A stretch of 6,124 nt of DNA from Planctomycetaceae bacterium UBA6163 (GCA_002428205.1 DIUH01000338.1:57620-63743), one strand, 5' to 3'. Positions 1 through 6,124 are shown, counted from the first letter of the stretch. A program made the numbers and translations. Notes: generated from the sequence alone by a model not told the origin.

Positions 1-72
1 GCGGGACTACAAACGGCAGCCGCCTGAAGGCGGGACTACGAACGGGGGTCAACCGACAGGCGGCGCTACGAG
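1..72. repeat. three diverged copies of a ~29-bp GC-rich repeat at the clpV 3' end
   Basis: The 15-mer GCGGGACTACAAACG at 1-15 recurs with one mismatch at 30-44 (GCGGGACTACGAACG). A more diverged copy, GCGGCGCTACGAG, lies at 60-72, so the spacing is 29 and then 30 bp. Between the first two copies, CCGCC (20-24) and GGCGG (29-33) can form a 5-bp hairpin with a TGAA loop. The third copy lies inside clpV and encodes its last residues, L-V-A-P-P-V-G; the stop codon (49-51) falls between copies two and three. No T-run follows the hairpin on the minus strand, so it is not a classical intrinsic terminator, although it could stabilise the 3' end of the transcript. Similar short GC-rich elements are something I associate with planctomycete intergenic DNA, but that link is from memory and untested. 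Confidence 0.7.
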
Positions 73-2847
73 TGAGCTTACCCCAACCATATCACCTAAA
101 ACCAACGGCGATGGACTAGCCACTTCATCATTCACCGGAGTCTCATCGCCCTCGAAATCATAAATGAACCCGCCGCGTGGATCCCAGTCAATCACGACGC
201 GCGACACCGGTTCACCTTCGACGTTCCTTGCAAGCAGTTCAGCCGAAAGTTCTGGCAGGATGTGTTGTTCGATCACTTGATCAACTTTGCGAGCCCCCGT
301 GTCGACCGAGACGCACATCTTTGCCAACGCTTCGACCAAGCCATCAGTAAAGACCAGTTCGGCCTTGTGATTCTCCTGCATGCGGCGAACCACCTTACCA
401 AGCTTCAATCGCGAAATCCGTCCTAGCACATCTGTATCCAACGGGAAATAAGGCAACACGGTGATCCGTCCTAAGAATGCCGGCTTGAATGTCTTTAGCA
501 ACTCCTCATGCAACGCATCCTTCAACTCTGCAATGCTCGGCTTGCGTCCGCCGTCGCACATCCTGGCAATCAAATCGGTTCCCGCGTTCGTCGTAATCAC
601 GATCACTGTGTTCTTGAAATCAATATCACGCCCCTGCCCATCCTTCATCATTCCCTTATCAAACACTTGATAAAAGACGTCTTGCACGCCGCTATGTGAT
701 TTCTCAAGCTCGTCCAACAGAACGACTGAATAGGGTTTGCGTCGAACCGCTTCGGTCAACACACCGCCCTCGCCATAGCCAACGTATCCCGGTGGCGATC
801 CCATCAGCAACGAAACCTTATGCTCTTCCTTAAATTCCGACATGTTGATCGTGGTCAACTGCTGGGTTCCACCATACAGCGTATCGGCAAGTGCCAAAGC
901 CGTCTCCGTCTTCCCAACGCCTGAAGTTCCTGCCAACATAAACACACCGATCGGTTTGCCCGGATCGCCAAGGCCGGCACGTGCGGTGCGAATGTGCCTT
1001 GCGATTTCGTCCAACGCATGCGATTGTCCTACGACTGATTCTTCAAGACGATCTTTCAAATGCAAGACAGCTTCGGTTTGGTCCGTGCTCATCCGGCCAA
1101 GCGGAATGCCGGTCCAAGCTGCGACGGTCGCTGCGACCGATTGCGTATCGACGTCGACGTAAATCAACGGTTCGTCGCCTTGCAGTGCCCTAAGTTGTTC
1201 TTCTAGCGAAATCAGTTCGGCTTTCAGCGTTTCCACCGATACATCAGCGGAAGACGAGTCCGTACTTACCGATGAAGCACATTCAGCAACGGGCCGTGTT
1301 TGACGATCGATCTGGCGTTGCAACGTCAGAATCTGGTCAACCAAAGTAGACTCAGCTTTCAGCCGTTCCTCCAATTCGCCCAGCATCGTTTGCACCGATT
1401 GCAATTTTGTTTCGATATCTGAAATCGCATCCGAGTGGTTCGCCCCCAAACGCTCTTCGTCCTTCAGACGCTCGATCCTTCCGGTCAATTGTTCGCGAAG
1501 AGCACGTGAATCTTCGATCGGCCCAGGAGTGCTCTTTTGGCTGACCGAAATCCGCGCGCATGCCGTATCCAGAACACTGACCGCTTTATCGGGCAATTGA
1601 CGGCCCGTGATATAACGGCTTGATAGTGATACGGCCGCATCGATCGCTTCATCGAGAATCCGAACGTTATGATGTTTTTCTAACTTCGTGGCGACACCGC
1701 GCAGCATCGCCTTGGCCACTTCCTGGGAAGGTTCTTCGACCTTCACGACTTGAAAACGACGGGTCAGTGCAGCGTCCTTCTCAAAATACTTCTTATACTC
1801 CGCCCACGTTGTCGCAGCGATCGTGCGCAGTTCGCCACGAGCTAAGGCTGGCTTCAACAAGTTTGCCGCATCGCCGTTGCCCGCTTCACCGCCGGCACCG
1901 ATCAACGTGTGCGCTTCGTCGATCATCAAAATGATTGGAACGGGGCTCGCACCCACCTCGCTCAAGATCGACTTCAGCCGATTCTCGAACTCACCCTTGA
2001 TCCCCGCCCCCGCTTCCAATTGTCCCAGATCCAAAGCTCGGATGGAGATCCCACGCAGCGGTTCAGGAACGTCGCCTTGCACGACCTTCAACGCAAACCC
2101 TTCGACGACCGCCGTTTTTCCAACCCCCGGTTCTCCGGTCAGGATCGGATTGTTCTGGCGACGACGCAGCAGGATGTCCATCAATTGACGAATCTCTGCA
2201 TCGCGTCCCAGCACCGGATCGATCTTGCCGTCACGGGCTTGCTGGGTAAGATCGATTGTAAATCGATCGAGGTTGGGGGTCTTGGTTGAGTTTGCCGCCC
2301 CATCATTTCCCGAGCCGTTACCAGTCGAGTCATTGCCGATCATCATGCCGGCGGGCATTGCCGACCTCGCTTCGGCACTGCGCGAAGTGACCGCCGTCAA
2401 ACAGTCGGTAATCGCATCGGGTGTAACATTCGCCAGCAACTGAACCAGTGGTGCGCCGACATCAAAGTGCAAAGGATCGCGAACGATTGCTGCCAGGAGG
2501 TGTGAGGATCGTACTTGGGAAGCACCGTACTGGACCGAAGCGAGCATCCAGGCATCCTTCAGCAGTTCGACCGTTTGGTTGCTCAGACTGGGCGATCGTC
2601 CGTTGCCGGTCCGCATCTTATCCAGAATCCCTTCGATGACGGACTGGAACCTTACAACATCGATCCCAAAATGTCGCAACAGCAGCGGTATATCGCTGTC
2701 GGTTTCGCCAACCAGTTTCAACAACAGGTGCTCGATCTCGACATGGTAATGCGTGCGAGAAAGACACAGCCCCGCAGCCGACTCGAGCGATCGCCGAGTT
2801 GTGTCGTTCAGTTTGCCGATTAACGATTTTAGTTGAACCGATGCCAT
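49..2847 (-). CDS. tssH: TssH/ClpV, AAA+ ATPase of the type VI secretion system
   Basis: This 932-residue protein is the sheath-recycling ATPase of the T6SS. In the family, a hexamer binds the exposed TssC (VipB) N-terminus of the contracted sheath and unfolds it in the cytoplasm. The N-terminal Clp domain covers about residues 1-150, followed by a Gly/Asn/Ser-rich linker (about 170-190). The first AAA+ module has Walker A GEPGVGKT (238-245), the ClpV-type pore loop GAGIKGEFENR (280-290), Walker B ILMIDEAH (306-313) and an arginine-finger region LTRRF (361-365). A coiled-coil middle section spans about 445-555 and contains a Ser-rich stretch (525-537). The second module has Walker A GTSGVGKT (640-647), pore loop GYVGYG (687-692), Walker B VVLLDE (708-713) and sensor TTNAG (752-756). 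Both ATPase sites look intact. The start is set at ATG 2847 because MASVQLKSLIGKL is where the Clp N-domain begins; the frame stays open upstream only through repeat DNA and the tssM end. About 40 residues after the second module have no recognised domain. ClpB is the alternative, but the pore-loop signature and the T6SS neighbours favour ClpV. Confidence 0.95.
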   Translation of the reverse strand: MASVQLKSLIGKLNDTTRRSLESAAGLCLSRTHYHVEIEHLLLKLVGETDSDIPLLLRHFGIDVVRFQSVIEGILDKMRTGNGRSPSLSNQTVELLKDAWMLASVQYGASQVRSSHLLAAIVRDPLHFDVGAPLVQLLANVTPDAITDCLTAVTSRSAEARSAMPAGMMIGNDSTGNGSGNDGAANSTKTPNLDRFTIDLTQQARDGKIDPVLGRDAEIRQLMDILLRRRQNNPILTGEPGVGKTAVVEGFALKVVQGDVPEPLRGISIRALDLGQLEAGAGIKGEFENRLKSILSEVGASPVPIILMIDEAHTLIGAGGEAGNGDAANLLKPALARGELRTIAATTWAEYKKYFEKDAALTRRFQVVKVEEPSQEVAKAMLRGVATKLEKHHNVRILDEAIDAAVSLSSRYITGRQLPDKAVSVLDTACARISVSQKSTPGPIEDSRALREQLTGRIERLKDEERLGANHSDAISDIETKLQSVQTMLGELEERLKAESTLVDQILTLQRQIDRQTRPVAECASSVSTDSSSADVSVETLKAELISLEEQLRALQGDEPLIYVDVDTQSVAATVAAWTGIPLGRMSTDQTEAVLHLKDRLEESVVGQSHALDEIARHIRTARAGLGDPGKPIGVFMLAGTSGVGKTETALALADTLYGGTQQLTTINMSEFKEEHKVSLLMGSPPGYVGYGEGGVLTEAVRRKPYSVVLLDELEKSHSGVQDVFYQVFDKGMMKDGQGRDIDFKNTVIVITTNAGTDLIARMCDGGRKPSIAELKDALHEELLKTFKPAFLGRITVLPYFPLDTDVLGRISRLKLGKVVRRMQENHKAELVFTDGLVEALAKMCVSVDTGARKVDQVIEQHILPELSAELLARNVEGEPVSRVVIDWDPRGGFIYDFEGDETPVNDEVASPSPLVLGDMVGVSSLVAPPVG

Positions 2848-2853
2848 CTGTTT

Positions 2854-2888
2854 TGTTCTCAGTTTTTGGTTTTTAGTTTTTGGTTCTT
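2854..2888. repeat. array of five A-rich 7-bp repeats upstream of clpV
   Basis: Read on the minus strand towards clpV, the units are AAGAACC, AAAAACT, AAAAACC, AAAAACT and GAGAACA, each exactly 7 bp. The array ends 6 bp before the clpV ATG, so the translation initiation region of clpV lies in repeat DNA. The GAGA in the last unit is the nearest thing to a Shine-Dalgarno sequence, and it is placed rather far upstream. Slippage in such an array could change the distance between any upstream signal and the clpV start. Confidence 0.8.
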
Positions 2889-2900
2889 GGTCAAAAATCT

Positions 2901-2928
2901 TCTGAAATCTGAAATCTGAAATCCGAGG
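2901..2928. repeat. array of 7-bp TCTGAAA repeats directly after tssM
   Basis: Three perfect tandem copies of TCTGAAA occur at 2901-2907, 2908-2914 and 2915-2921, followed by a degenerate unit TCCGAGG (2922-2928). The tssM stop codon (2931-2933) is only 2 bp away, so the array begins where tssM ends. Together with the A-rich array next to it, repeats fill most of the 83-bp gap between tssM and clpV. Confidence 0.8.
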
Positions 2929-2930
2929 AA

Positions 2931-4658
2931 TCAAGCCATCATCGCGGTCAACACAACCGCTGTTGCGATCAACCCATAGATTCCTGCCGCCATCGCGCGT
3001 TGCCATCGATCGCGGTCACGTCGCTTGCGTGACCACTGCACTTCGTTCTGCATGTCAAGAATCAGCGGCACGACGCCCTCGCAAAAGGCTTGCTTGCTGG
3101 CATGTCCGGCCATTCCCGTTGCCGCGAGGAAGCACCCGCGGATACGCAGACGATTGCCCATGCCCGTAACCGAACGCCGCAACAATCGCGACATCCCTTC
3201 ACCACGATCTCGCATCTGTTGGACCAACCGCTGGATCCGATGATTTCCCATTCCCAGATCGCGGTCCGTCGTTATGTCTTGAAGGTCGCGATTCATTAAC
3301 CGATACCCCAGCGGCGGAAACAGATCGTTGCATATCCAACGAACAGTCTTGTCGAGGCTGGTCGCGGCCGACTCCGACTCGCTCGCTGGCACAGCCGGTA
3401 TGGTCGCACCAAGCCGTCGATGACGTTGGCTCTCTGGAAATCGATCAAGAAACGCTTGGCTGCCTTCGCACAAATCAAAATCACAAAAGACAACCTGCAC
3501 CGAAAGATGCGAATCGGTCGCTTCTACAATCGTTTTCAGGTCGCGTTCAAGCCGCATGCCAACATGGTCGGACGTTTCGACTTTGTCACAGGCCGGCAAC
3601 GGGATCAGCGCAATCACGCCGTTGATCGCGCAATAGGGTTCGCGCAGCGTCACGATTTCTTGACATAGCGTTTCCAATCGTTGCAGCAACGTTTCTGCGT
3701 CGCTAGCATCCAAACGCATTTCTTCGGGACGCGACTGACGAGGTTGCAACACCGATGCGGTCATCGATTCGATCTGTCCAAGCGTTTCGTGGACACGCTG
3801 GACGGTCGTATCCATTCCCGATTTTCCTGCTTCAGTAATTGCCGCGACGGGTGATAGAGTTGCCACGCCCGAACCGCCAGCGAATGCAGCGTTTGGTCCA
3901 CCCGGTTGACCCACAGGCAGAAAAGCGTTTGAGTTGGAGGATGCCGATGATGTCGGCTTTCCGAGTGCGACACCGCCTCGCCAAGCAGGTTGCGTCTGGC
4001 GAATGAACGTATCGCTGACCGCTTGCAATTCTCGAGCGGACCGGTCTGCTACCGATTTCAACAACGATCCGGCAGACTTACGAGCGTAATGCCCGACTAA
4101 GCTGGAATCACGGCAGCACACGTAAATGGCTTCACGATTGCCGCAAACTTGTACCGGTTCATCAGCCTCCTCAGCCGACGGCAACACCGCCAAGTCGAGA
4201 TGGCTGGACGAGAAAAATTCACGAATCCCGCCCGCCGGCGCGCCGAGAACCAAATAGATCGGGGTTTCACGAGGATCGATTCCGGCGCGAGAGAAACGAT
4301 CCAGCCCATCGCGCAGCGCTAACGTTACCGAATCAAACAAAGGTTTGTCGCGTGGTTGACGTAGTGTTCGCGCTACGAACCAAGCCGACCACGCGGTCGC
4401 GTATGCGAGTGTTCCGACCAATGGCAACCAAAGCAAACGCACCATAGGTGACGACGACCGCACATACGCTTGGAGTTGAAAATGGATCTGCGCAGCGACG
4501 AGCCCGCCTAGCACGAATGATATAAAAATAGCGTGAATCGCGATGGCGCCGCGGCGTTTCCAGTTTCCGTCCGCACGTTCAAAGGCAACCACGGGTGCGA
4601 ATGCTGCGACGACAATGTCGGCGAATCGCAGTAAGAAGGTTTTCACGAGAGCAATCAT
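2931..4658 (-). CDS. tssM: short TssM (IcmF family), ends at third membrane helix, no periplasmic domain
   Basis: This 575-residue inner-membrane protein matches the N-terminal half of TssM, which normally has about 1100 residues. Membrane helices are visible at about 38-60 and 73-97, then a large cytoplasmic region, then a last helix at about 555-575, where the protein ends. The NTPase-like fold is recognisable: YLVLGAPAGGIREF (135-148) sits where TssM has its P-loop, but the Walker A Lys-Thr pair is missing. REAIYVCCRDSSLVG (175-189) replaces the usual Walker B/DTAG strand, and VVFCDFDLCEG (389-399) replaces the usual TKxD stretch. GVIALIPL (347-354) corresponds to the conserved NGVVLTL strand. 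RGCFLAATGMAG (507-518) and the following region (about 525-550), ending in a basic KRRDRDR stretch, match the segment that precedes the third helix in full-length TssM. Residues about 225-285 form a Ser/Gly/Pro/Ala-rich insert. The ATG at 4658 is preferred; an in-frame TTG at 4676 would add six residues. The gene follows tssL after 28 bp, probably in one operon. Identification as TssM is firm; whether it works alone is unknown. Confidence 0.85.
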   Translation of the reverse strand: MIALVKTFLLRFADIVVAAFAPVVAFERADGNWKRRGAIAIHAIFISFVLGGLVAAQIHFQLQAYVRSSSPMVRLLWLPLVGTLAYATAWSAWFVARTLRQPRDKPLFDSVTLALRDGLDRFSRAGIDPRETPIYLVLGAPAGGIREFFSSSHLDLAVLPSAEEADEPVQVCGNREAIYVCCRDSSLVGHYARKSAGSLLKSVADRSARELQAVSDTFIRQTQPAWRGGVALGKPTSSASSNSNAFLPVGQPGGPNAAFAGGSGVATLSPVAAITEAGKSGMDTTVQRVHETLGQIESMTASVLQPRQSRPEEMRLDASDAETLLQRLETLCQEIVTLREPYCAINGVIALIPLPACDKVETSDHVGMRLERDLKTIVEATDSHLSVQVVFCDFDLCEGSQAFLDRFPESQRHRRLGATIPAVPASESESAATSLDKTVRWICNDLFPPLGYRLMNRDLQDITTDRDLGMGNHRIQRLVQQMRDRGEGMSRLLRRSVTGMGNRLRIRGCFLAATGMAGHASKQAFCEGVVPLILDMQNEVQWSRKRRDRDRWQRAMAAGIYGLIATAVVLTAMMA

Positions 4659-4686
4659 GTTCGTCTCTATGGGCAATCAATCGTGT

Positions 4687-5319
4687 TCATCGGGTCCATG
4701 ACGAAACCATTAAGTATGAAATTACAGGTAGTAAGACGACCGCAGATGTCCAAGCGACGTGACTCGCATGACGCAGTCGTTTGGTTCCAATCAGTGGTGG
4801 AACATCTGTCATGGGGGCCAAGTCGCTGGCGAACGGCAATCGCAATTCAGGAACAATGCCCAATGACAACCGACAGCGTTGCATCCATCCCGAAAGTCTG
4901 TCAGGATCGTTGCTGTACTGGCCTGAAAAACCGAAACTGGCGCAAAGATAGAATACAGCGACATCGTCTTGGAAACCCATCGTCTCGGCCAGTTCCGATT
5001 GCCGCCAAAACATCCACGCACGATCGTTGGTTCCAAAGATTGAACCTTCTAGTTTCATCTCGTTCCAAGTCGATCCGACCGTTACGTCGGCGGTCATGAT
5101 TTCATCGATCCAGCAGGCCAGCGGATAGCTCAGCCCCAGATAGTCGCTGCTGCGTTGGCGGTTTAAGCGGTCTTCGCCACTGCGAACACGATTCAACAAT
5201 TCCTTCAATTCATCGCGCACAGCCAATAGATCATTCGTTTGACCCAAGTTGACGGACTGGCGAAGTTCCAGGGTGCGGTCAAAGATCGGTTCGACTAACC
5301 TGGCAATGGAAGGTTGCAT
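4687..5319 (-). CDS. tssL: TssL (DotU family) T6SS inner-membrane protein
   Basis: This 210-residue protein is the DotU-like partner of TssM in the T6SS membrane complex. Residues 1 to about 180 are the cytoplasmic, mostly helical domain. DotU signatures are visible: SYPLACWIDEI (64-74) corresponds to the family's Y-x-L-C-x-x-x-DE helix, LEGSIFGTNDRAWMFW (90-105) to the L-x-x-x-x-FG segment, and VFYLCASFGFSGQYSNDP (122-139) to the YLCLxxGFxGxY segment. One membrane helix lies at about 188-207, leaving only a few residues (ending WTR) on the periplasmic side. There is no C-terminal OmpA-like peptidoglycan-binding domain, which is common for core TssL. The start is the only ATG near the N-terminus; an in-frame stop lies upstream at 5362-5364. 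No clear Shine-Dalgarno sequence precedes it. It is the first gene of the probable tssL-tssM-tssH operon. Confidence 0.9.
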   Translation of the reverse strand: MQPSIARLVEPIFDRTLELRQSVNLGQTNDLLAVRDELKELLNRVRSGEDRLNRQRSSDYLGLSYPLACWIDEIMTADVTVGSTWNEMKLEGSIFGTNDRAWMFWRQSELAETMGFQDDVAVFYLCASFGFSGQYSNDPDRLSGWMQRCRLSLGIVPELRLPFASDLAPMTDVPPLIGTKRLRHASHVAWTSAVVLLPVISYLMVSSWTR

Positions 5320-5489
5320 GCTTGGTACGGCATCGCATGAGGTAGGTTTTATTGGAAGGTGTTAGGAAACCTAGGTCACGGTCAGCGGAACCGCAAAAAA
5401 TATGTTCTACCGTGGCGTCGTTATGCTCATCCGCTGGCTAAGCTCATCGGCAAAAGTGAGTCAGTTGAATGCCGGCGTGACACTCCGCT

Positions 5490-5517
5490 GCGTCTCGCGG
5501 GATGTTGGCCCGCACGC
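5490..5517. repeat. inverted repeat (bulged hairpin) in divergent intergenic region
   Basis: GCGGG (5497-5501) pairs with CCCGC (5509-5513) across a 7-base loop. The stem extends with GCGT (5490-5493) and ACGC (5514-5517) past a 3-base bulge, giving 9 base pairs in all. No T-run flanks it on either strand, so it is not a typical terminator. It could be a structured RNA element or a piece of a repeat. Confidence 0.5.
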
Positions 5518-5540
5518 TGTACCCGTTTTCTTTCTACTGT

Positions 5541-5580
5541 GAACCGAACCAACAACCATTGCCCCATTGCGAACCGAACC
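5541..5580. repeat. 10-bp direct repeat GAACCGAACC, 30-bp period
   Basis: GAACCGAACC occurs at 5541-5550 and again, without mismatch, at 5571-5580. Each copy itself contains GAACC twice, and the three bases before each copy are similar. The 30-bp spacing is close to three helical turns, so both copies would face the same side of the DNA. They could be operator sites for a regulator acting on tssL or tssA, but nothing in the window identifies one. Confidence 0.5.
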
Positions 5581-5757
5581 CGCCGCGCGAATCGACCTAC
5601 GACCATCAATTTCCTGGAAAGGCCGGAGTCTGATGAGGGGGGCGGTTGGTACCGTAAATGACGGGATAATCGAACCTTGGTCGAGCTACATTTGCGATGA
5701 TCGAAAACAGCGTCTGTGGGCCTTAGCGTGAAACTCTTATAGGCAAGATGCATCTTT

Positions 5758-5799
5758 GCGCGTTGCGACTGCCGTGCAGGCTCCGCTTTCGCAACTCGC
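5758..5799. repeat. inverted repeat with 11-bp arms upstream of tssA
   Basis: GCGCGTTGCGA (5758-5768) and the reverse complement of TCGCAACTCGC (5789-5799) match at 10 of 11 positions, with a 20-base loop. An outer pair of ATGCAT sequences (5748-5753 and 5826-5831) flanks it in mirror arrangement. The structure lies 144 bp before the tssA ATG. It may be a regulatory structure or a small palindromic repeat element. Confidence 0.5.
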
Positions 5800-5942
5800 G
5801 TTTCAACAGAGAATGCGGGTGCGAAATGCATTGTTGGCTGGTCGCGTACAAAAAAACGTGATGAACGAAGTGTCAAGCGTTTTCCGTAACCTACTTTTGG
5901 GGAACTTACGTGGGATATGCATCCGCGTTTTCTACAGCCCCA

Positions 5943-6124
5943 ATGAGCTTTCTCGTGACTTCAATACGCAGTTGCGCAACGATCGACGTCGAAGAACTGC
6001 TGCGGCCGATCAGTGATGATTGTCGTGGTGGCGATGTGAATGCGTACTCACGAGATCTGAGACAGCAGTTAAGCGAACTGCGTAATCCACCACGTTCGGC
6101 CAATCCGGATGATCCTGAACAAGA
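5943..6124 (+). CDS. tssA: TssA, N-terminal part (ImpA_N domain), cut by window edge
   Basis: Sixty codons are present and the gene continues past the right edge. The visible part matches the start of TssA proteins: IDVEELLRPISDDCRGGDV (14-32) corresponds to the conserved family opening of the type IDxxxLLxPIsxdxPxGxD, followed by the usual charged helix. TssA works in the cytoplasm, where family members help assemble the baseplate and tail sheath and, in long forms, cap the growing tail; the class cannot be told without the C-terminus. The ATG at 5943 has no visible Shine-Dalgarno sequence. An in-frame GTG at 5910 is preceded by GGGGAA five bases upstream and would add 11 residues, so the start is uncertain; an in-frame stop lies at 5862-5864. 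It is transcribed away from tssL, suggesting a second, divergent T6SS operon to the right. Confidence 0.85.
   Translation, partial: MSFLVTSIRSCATIDVEELLRPISDDCRGGDVNAYSRDLRQQLSELRNPPRSANPDDPEQ

Larger units (their letters stand above)
5320..5942. other. divergent intergenic region between tssL and tssA
   Basis: About 620 bp separate the two divergently transcribed genes, so promoters for both should lie here. Two open frames cross it (5359-5661 plus, 5427-5876 minus), but their products are Arg- and Ser/Pro-rich with no recognisable domain, and I read the region as non-coding. It holds a bulged hairpin at 5490-5517, a direct repeat at 5541-5580, a perfect 11-bp palindrome TTTCCTGGAAA at 5610-5620 and a hairpin at 5758-5799. 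I see no strong sigma-70 promoter and no sigma-54 site. Part of it may be dispersed repeat DNA or the remains of a small gene. Confidence 0.6.

Noticed and set aside
49..2847. General chaperone ClpB instead of ClpV
   Set aside because: The GIKGEFENR pore loop is of the ClpV type and the gene sits directly behind tssL and tssM.
2854..2928. CRISPR array
   Set aside because: The units are 7 bp and directly tandem, with no spacers.
2845..2935. Possible TssM-ClpV fusion by frameshifting, because the clpV frame is open across the gap
   Set aside because: The open frame follows from the stop-free composition of the repeats in that frame. No slippery sequence was seen at the tssM end, and both proteins have normal boundaries.
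2848..3006. N-terminal extension of ClpV by 53 residues to an ATG at 3006
   Set aside because: The extra residues are translated heptamer repeats plus the overlapping end of tssM in another frame. The Clp N-domain starts cleanly at ATG 2847.
4659..4676. TTG start for tssM at 4676
   Set aside because: ATG 4658 is in frame, has a weak AGAGA-type sequence upstream and needs no rare start codon. The six extra residues add nothing recognisable.
5368..5396. Sigma-70-like promoter for tssL on the minus strand, TTGCGG - 17 bp - TAGGTT
   Set aside because: The spacing is ideal and the position plausible, but each hexamer matches the consensus at only three of six bases.
5359..5661. 100-residue open frame on the plus strand with a GTG start
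   Set aside because: It overlaps the other open frame, has no recognisable domain and ends in a low-complexity stretch. It is probably chance.
5758..5799. Integron attC site
   Set aside because: The arms contain GTTGCGA and TCGCAAC, but in the wrong order for attC (GTT on the left, AAC on the right), and there is no integrase or cassette.
5427..5876. 149-residue open frame on the minus strand between tssL and tssA
   Set aside because: The product is Arg/Ser/Pro-rich without a domain, membrane helix or ribosome site, and it covers the inverted and direct repeats. A decayed or repeat-encoded product cannot be excluded.

Overview
The window carries part of a type VI secretion system (T6SS) locus. 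Four core genes are recognisable: tssL (DotU family), a shortened tssM (IcmF family) and tssH/clpV, all on the minus strand in that order of transcription, and the first 60 codons of tssA on the plus strand, which runs off the right edge. The source is most likely a planctomycete of the Rhodopirellula type. This is an inference from moderate GC content, proteins that match the T6SS families only distantly, weak or absent Shine-Dalgarno sequences, and two kinds of degenerate repeat in the gaps. No sequence comparison was run.

Layout from left to right. Positions 1-72 hold three diverged copies of a roughly 29-bp GC-rich repeat, and the last copy supplies the final codons of clpV. Positions 49-2847 (minus) encode ClpV, the AAA+ ATPase that recycles contracted sheath. 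Positions 2848-2930 are filled almost entirely by two arrays of 7-bp repeats. Positions 2931-4658 (minus) encode a TssM that stops exactly after its third membrane helix and so lacks the whole periplasmic half; its Walker A motif is also destroyed. Positions 4687-5319 (minus) encode TssL, a cytoplasmic DotU domain with a C-terminal membrane anchor and no peptidoglycan-binding domain. Positions 5320-5942 form a divergent intergenic region of about 620 bp with several inverted and direct repeats and no convincing gene. From 5943 (or GTG 5910) the plus strand encodes the N-terminal ImpA_N domain of TssA.

Together, TssL and TssM would form the inner-membrane part of the T6SS membrane complex, TssA would help assemble and cap the baseplate and tail, and ClpV would disassemble the contracted TssB/TssC sheath. 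The most notable point is that neither membrane-complex protein here has a periplasmic domain of any size. How this machine spans the periplasm and reaches the outer membrane is therefore not explained by these genes. The sheath, tube, baseplate and spike genes are not in the window and may lie beyond tssA.
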